This document shows, in pieces, positions 59,479-64,000 of a stretch of DNA of 64,000 nt. Where the stretch lies: contig JACVTC010000026.1 in assembly GCA_016946835.1 (NCBI GenBank), forward strand, positions 1 to 64,000, written 5' to 3'. The notes beneath the pieces are model-generated. The model did no database searches. It worked only from the letters and a program-made list of their open reading frames with translations, and was not told the origin of the DNA. The DNA is from Neocallimastix lanati (nom. inval.) (taxonomy: Eukaryota > Neocallimastigomycota > Neocallimastigomycetes > Neocallimastigales > Neocallimastigaceae). The number at the start of each line of letters is the position of its first letter. Positions within the stretch are counted from its first letter, which is position 1. The position numbers and the translations under genes are program-made.

Positions 59479-62400
59479 AACTACCATAATAAAAATCATT
59501 ATCAAAGAAATAATAATTTCAATAAAAATAGGTTGGTCGCACAAATTAAAAAATCGGATGAAGAAGAAAACTATGTTGACACTCTTGATTATGAAGAAAT
59601 ATGTCAACTTGCTAAAGGAAATATTAACTTAGTAGAAGAAATGAAACATTCTGAAGAACACGACAATACAGAAAAAGGTTTACTTAATATTTATAATAAA
59701 GAAGAAACAACAGAGTGGTTATATGATTGTGGAGCGTGTGAATATATCAATAATAATAAAAACTTATTGATTAATTATACAAAAAGTCCCAGCGAACTTT
59801 TATGCGCAAATGGTTCGAAGTTTAGCTACGATGGTTTTGGAGAATATGAATTTCAAATAAATGATACGAAAATTAAATTAAAACCTGTGTTATATTCTCC
59901 AGATGTAACAAGAAATATCATCAGTGCAATTGAATTAGCCAAAATAGGTATAAAAACTATTACAGAACCTCTCAATAAGAATTCAAATATTATAAAGTTA
60001 ACATTAATGGACTCAAATAACAAAATAATTCATAATATTTTTTCTACTAAATCAAATCAATTCTTACTTCATGTAAACAATGTAAAAATGTTAGATAAAA
60101 ATGAAATAATGTCCATAAATGATAGCAAAATGACTTGACATAGACGTCTTGGCCATTTTTATAATAAAGAAATGGAAAAATATTTAAAAGATCATGACGT
60201 CAGTGAACCCGACTGTTTGGACTGCAAGAGAGCCAAAATGAAGAGGAGTCCTCATAATCGTGAAACTCCTAAGGCCTCCGAATTATTGGAAGTTATACAC
60301 TCGGATATTATTGGCCCTATAAATAAATCGATTACAGGAAAAAGATTCATTTTAACTATTATTGATGAATTCTCCAGAAAGAGCTTGATATTTTTGTTAA
60401 AAAGTAAAAGTGAAACTATTGATATTATCATCAATATGTTCAAATTCTTAAATAACATTTTTAAGGAAAATAAAATTAAATATTTCAAATCAGATAATGG
60501 TAGAGAATACAATAACAGAAAAATTTTAGAATTTTGTAAAAATAATGGAATAAGAAAAATCTACTCTCCACCTTATAATCCTGAAAATAATGAACTGGCT
60601 GAAAGGTTTAATCAAACCATTATTTCATGCACAAAAACCTTATTATTTTGGTGCAAATTATCTGAAAATTTCTGGGATTTTGCCAATACCTACGCTAATT
60701 ATATATATAACAAAGTACCACAAAGTGGTATTGATAATAAAATTCCAGAAGAAATATTTTACAATAAAAAGGTCAATTTAAAATACATAAAAGTATTTGG
60801 TTGTATTGCTTATTATAAGGATTACTCTCAAGATAAAGGGAAATTTGACTCCAATGCAAAAAGGAATATTTCTGGGATTTGATGAACAGTCTTATAGTTA
60901 TCTTTTCATGGATTATGAAAATTTCAAAATGCACCGTGTTAGAGAAATTCAATGCATAGAAGACGAACCAGCTAATATTTCACTTTCTGATTTATTAAAC
61001 AGCAACTTCTTTAATTTTAATTTCATCAACAATACTCAATTAACAAACAGTAGTAATTTAATTAGTACAGTATATAATAATGATGAAAATTTTAATTATC
61101 AATTAAATGATGTTAATAATTTGTTTCAAAAATTAAATTTAAAAGGAAATTCCGATGAAAATAAGATGGAAATTGATCCTGAATTTTCTAATAAAAATAA
61201 ATAAGACTGACTATTACAGTCCTAATTCCATAAAGCGCTACCAAAAAACTTTTAATAACCATAATTTACATGGTAATTTAGATAACAATTTTTATAATAA
61301 TTACTACGATAAAACCGATCATTATTATGCAAAAAATAATAATTTCAAGTTTGATCAAAGTAAAAATTTTTTTATTAATATAAATTTTTCAAAAAATGAG
61401 CAAAAAATAAAAAATTATAATAATATAAATCAAACCTTATTTAATAATAATCTAAATAAAAACAATCCAGAACAAAATCAAATCTTGATTAATAATAATA
61501 ATTTAAACAAAAATAATTTTGAACAAAATCAAACCTTATTTAATAATAAGTTGAATAAAAATAACTTTGAACAAAATCTAACCCTAAATAATAATAAGTT
61601 GAATAAAAATTATTCTGAACAAAATCAAACCTTATTTAATAATAATTTTAATGCAATTAATTCTGATAGCCCTCAAACAAAACATAATAAAAGTTTAATT
61701 TACAATAAATTTCATATAAAGAAAAATCATCATGATAATAATAAACATGTTACAAAAAGTAAAAACTATAAATATATTAAGAACCCAGTATCAATATCAA
61801 CCAATATTCCTATGACATATAATGACGCGATTACCTGTAAAAATAAGGAATATTGGAAGAAAGCCATTGTTAATGAACTTAACAACCTATATGGCAATAA
61901 AATAATGACTTATGTTGAAAACGTTCCAAAAGGGAAAAATGTAATTTCTACCAGATGGGTATTCACAAAAAAAACTGATGAAGATAATAATATAATTAAA
62001 TTTAGGGCACGACTGGTCGCAAGGGGATTTAGTCAAAAAGAGGGAATAGATTTTAACCATACATATTCCCCTACATTAAATAGATTGTATTAAACTAATT
62101 CTATTTATTGCCGCAAAGTTTAAATGGAATGTCCAACAATTAGATATTAAAGCCGCCTACCTTAACGCAAATTTGGACAAAAATATTTATGTTTCCATTC
62201 CTCCAGGGGATGTAAATTACAAAAACGGATTTTGGTTATTAAATAAAGCACTATACGGCCTAAAACAATCTGGCCGACAATGGAATATTAAAATTACAAA
62301 ATTTCTCATTGATAATGGATTTGTTCAACTTAACTCTGAAAAATGTATTTTTAAAAAGGTAGCAAATAGAGTATTAATCGCTATCACAGGCATATATGTG

Positions 62401-63311
62401 GACAATATGATTATTACGGGTTATGATAATGAAATTTTTTCTATTATAAAATTAAAAGAAAATATAAAATTTCAAAATGTGAACCAATAAAATACATTCT
62501 TGGAATAAAAATTGATAAAGTTAAAAATAAATTTATTATTTCCCAAAAAGGATTTATTAAAAATTATTAGAAAAATTTAACATTAAATATACAAAAAGAA
62601 ATAATACGCCATGTACAGGCAATAAATTAATATCTGAAAATAAAGATCCATTTAATAAAACTATTTATAAAAGTGCTATTGGATCTTTAATATTTCTAGC
62701 AAAATGTACAAGACCAGATATTACATATGCCGTACCTAAAGCCGCAAGAAAATCTGAAAATCCCTGTGTATCCGACTGGAAAGCAGTAACAAATATTATG
62801 AAATATTTAAAAAATACTATAGATTATAAATTATTATGATGGGATAGGAACTATAACTGGATATTCTGATGCTGATTATGCTGGAGATATAACAGATAGA
62901 AAATCTACTTTTGGTTTCATAATTATGTTAGGAAACTCGCCTTTAATTTGGTCTTCTAAAAAACAATCTACAGTTGCCACTTCTACTGCAGAAGCAAAAT
63001 ACGTTAGTACCGCTGAATGTCTGAAAACTATTTTATGGTTAAGAAATATTTTATATAAACTACTTAATTTTAGTAAAACCATTACAATTTACACGGACAA
63101 TTTAGCAAGTAAGACAAGCATTGAAAATGGAGAATTAAATTCGAAGTTAAAATATAATGATATTAAATATCATTTTAATAAGGATTATATTGAAAAGAAA
63201 ATTATAAAATTGGAATATGTTGATTCTCAAAACATGCTTGCTGACATATTCACAAAAGATTTAAATGGAAAGAAAATATTAAATTTTTCAAATAAAATTT
63301 TTATTTCATAA
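59479..63311 (+). pseudogene. pol: Pol region of copia element I, broken
   Basis: Parts in order: protease WLYDCGACEYI (~59715), integrase zinc domain (HRRLGHFYNKE...CLDCKRAKM, ~60138-60240) and core (IHSDIIGPI, KSDNGREY, NNELAERFNQT), an Asn-rich spacer (~61200-61700), RT (TRWVFTKKTDED, ARLVARGFSQKEGIDF, YGLKQSGRQW, IYVDNMIITG) and RNase H (YSDADYAGDITDRKS, WSSKKQSTVATSTAEAKY, ending DIFTKDLNGKK). Six or more breaks. Clearly a different copia family from H. Confidence 0.88.
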
Positions 63312-63333
63312 TAAAATTATATTTGCGGGGGAG

Positions 63334-63410
63334 TATTAAGATTTAAGTTTACTTTAATAATAATAAATTAAATATAAACTAATAGATATAAATGTAATAT
63401 AAAATAGTTA
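63334..63410 (+). repeat. Partial 3' LTR of element I
   Basis: Follows the purine tract and matches the first ~75 bases of the 5' LTR, with a small insertion. It then runs into ATT repeats of the ankyrin gene. Confidence 0.7.
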
Positions 63411-63703
63411 TTATTATTATAAATATTATAATTATTATTATTAAAATTATAATTATTATTATTATTATTATTATTATCATAAGTATTCATTTTCAATTGA
63501 ATATTATTACCAATACCGGTATTAAATTTAGTAATATTTAATGGTTTATCTATTACTTTAGAATTATTAAATTTATCTTCAATATTTACCTTTCCTTTTT
63601 TATTAATATACACATTTAAATTTTTATTTTTATTTTTATTTAATTTCAAATTTCCTTTTATTATTTTGTAGTATTTTTTATTTATTTTATTGTTTTCGTA
63701 CAT
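63411..63703 (-). pseudogene. Probable N-terminal part of the ankyrin-repeat gene
   Basis: From the ATG at 63703: MYENNKINKKYYKIIKG..., a Lys/Asn-rich stretch, INKKGKVNIEDKFNNSKVID, then an Asn/Tyr repeat that ends where element I begins. The Asn repeat resumes on the far side of I (51418-51449) and again beyond the solo LTR (below 50797), all on the same strand. I infer one Asn-rich ankyrin gene split by two insertions; an unrelated Asn-rich gene is the alternative. Confidence 0.5.
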
Positions 63704-64000
63704 ATTAGTAACCTGTTTTTCTAAATTTATTATGTAATTATTATTATTAATATTTTTCTAGTTTATTAGAGTACCCTGTTGTAAAGAGACTTAGTCTGAT
63801 TGGGATACGTATACAAGGTTACACAGACTACAGATTAGAATAACTAGGTTAGAAAAATTTTTGCTGTGTATTTTATTTGTTATTTGGTTAGGGCTCTTTT
63901 ATTATTAAAACAAAATAATTATTTTATGAATCAATAGATTATTTAATTAAAATATAATCCGAATAAATAATTCATATAAATTTTATTTGGTAACACGTAA
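63704..64000. other. Upstream region, possible LTR start
   Basis: Upstream of the ATG at 63703. TGTAAAGAGACTTAGTCTGA at about 63780 resembles an LTR opening (TGTAAAG as in E), but no second end or duplication is in the window. Confidence 0.3.

Larger units (their letters stand above)
51450..63410 (+). mobile_element. Ty1/copia element I, degraded and split
   Basis: 5' LTR 51450-51687, primer site 51688-51703, gag 51730-52539, then a 6.9-kb insertion (52540-59470), then pol 59479-63311, purine tract GCGGGGGAG and the first ~77 bp of a 3' LTR (63334-63410). Integrase precedes RT, so it is copia type. LTR ends look like TATTAAG...TTATTA rather than TG...CA. Six or more breaks besides the insertion. 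It lies in the Asn-repeat part of the ankyrin gene. Because both flanks are ATT repeats, its target duplication cannot be read. Confidence 0.85.

Overview
This is an extremely AT-rich eukaryotic stretch with poly-A/T tracts and asparagine-repeat coding. It is almost entirely a nested pile of mobile elements around one broken ankyrin-repeat host gene. Ankyrin-repeat proteins, Asn-rich tracts, very AT-rich spacers, chromodomain-type Ty3 elements and a LINE relic fit an early-diverging fungus, for example an anaerobic gut fungus. A microsporidian or a dictyostelid cannot be excluded from sequence alone. No conventional intact host gene, rRNA or genuine tRNA was found.

Layout. 1-12624: two minus-strand LTRs of family A. 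The second, A2, is a solo LTR split by element B (987-10810, an intact-looking Ty3/gypsy element with gag, pol and 659-bp LTRs) and by a remnant with LTR P1. 12795-13493: repeat Q1. 13494-34275: family-A element F (Ty3 with chromodomain). Its 5' LTR is split after base 16 by D (13510-22190, Ty3, minus strand) and E (22195-28355, Ty3 with a single gag-pol frame, minus strand). 34545-35577: fragment of another Ty3-like element (G). 35578-40784: degraded Ty1/copia element H. 40790-47600: mostly non-coding, with a 51-bp tandem array, an unknown coding fragment, a 1-kb ATT-type low-complexity block and a LINE reverse transcriptase relic. 47619-63703: remains of an ankyrin-repeat gene (minus strand), interrupted by a solo LTR and by copia element I (51450-63410). 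Element I is itself split by a 6.9-kb insert (52540-59470) holding a FLYWCH/MULE transposase, long inverted repeats, repeat Q2 and solo LTRs A' and P2.

Main result. Family-A LTRs carry a tRNA-like Pol III promoter (A box and B box 43 nt apart). Four elements with clear target duplications (B, D, E, P2) sit 15, 16, 17 and 18 bp upstream of the tRNA-like start, and P1 has a breakpoint at the same base as D. This is the spacing known for tRNA-targeting Ty3-type integrases. It suggests that one retroelement family offers a tRNA decoy that other families use as a landing pad.

Priming also differs by group. B and D have tRNA-type primer sites, a candidate -1 frameshift heptamer at the end of gag, and a shared stem-loop before the polypurine tract. 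E and F have short sites next to the LTR that complement their own LTR transcript (Tf1-like self-priming). D and the copia elements H and I appear to use the same tRNA-Lys(CUU), D at its 3' end and H/I at its anticodon arm.
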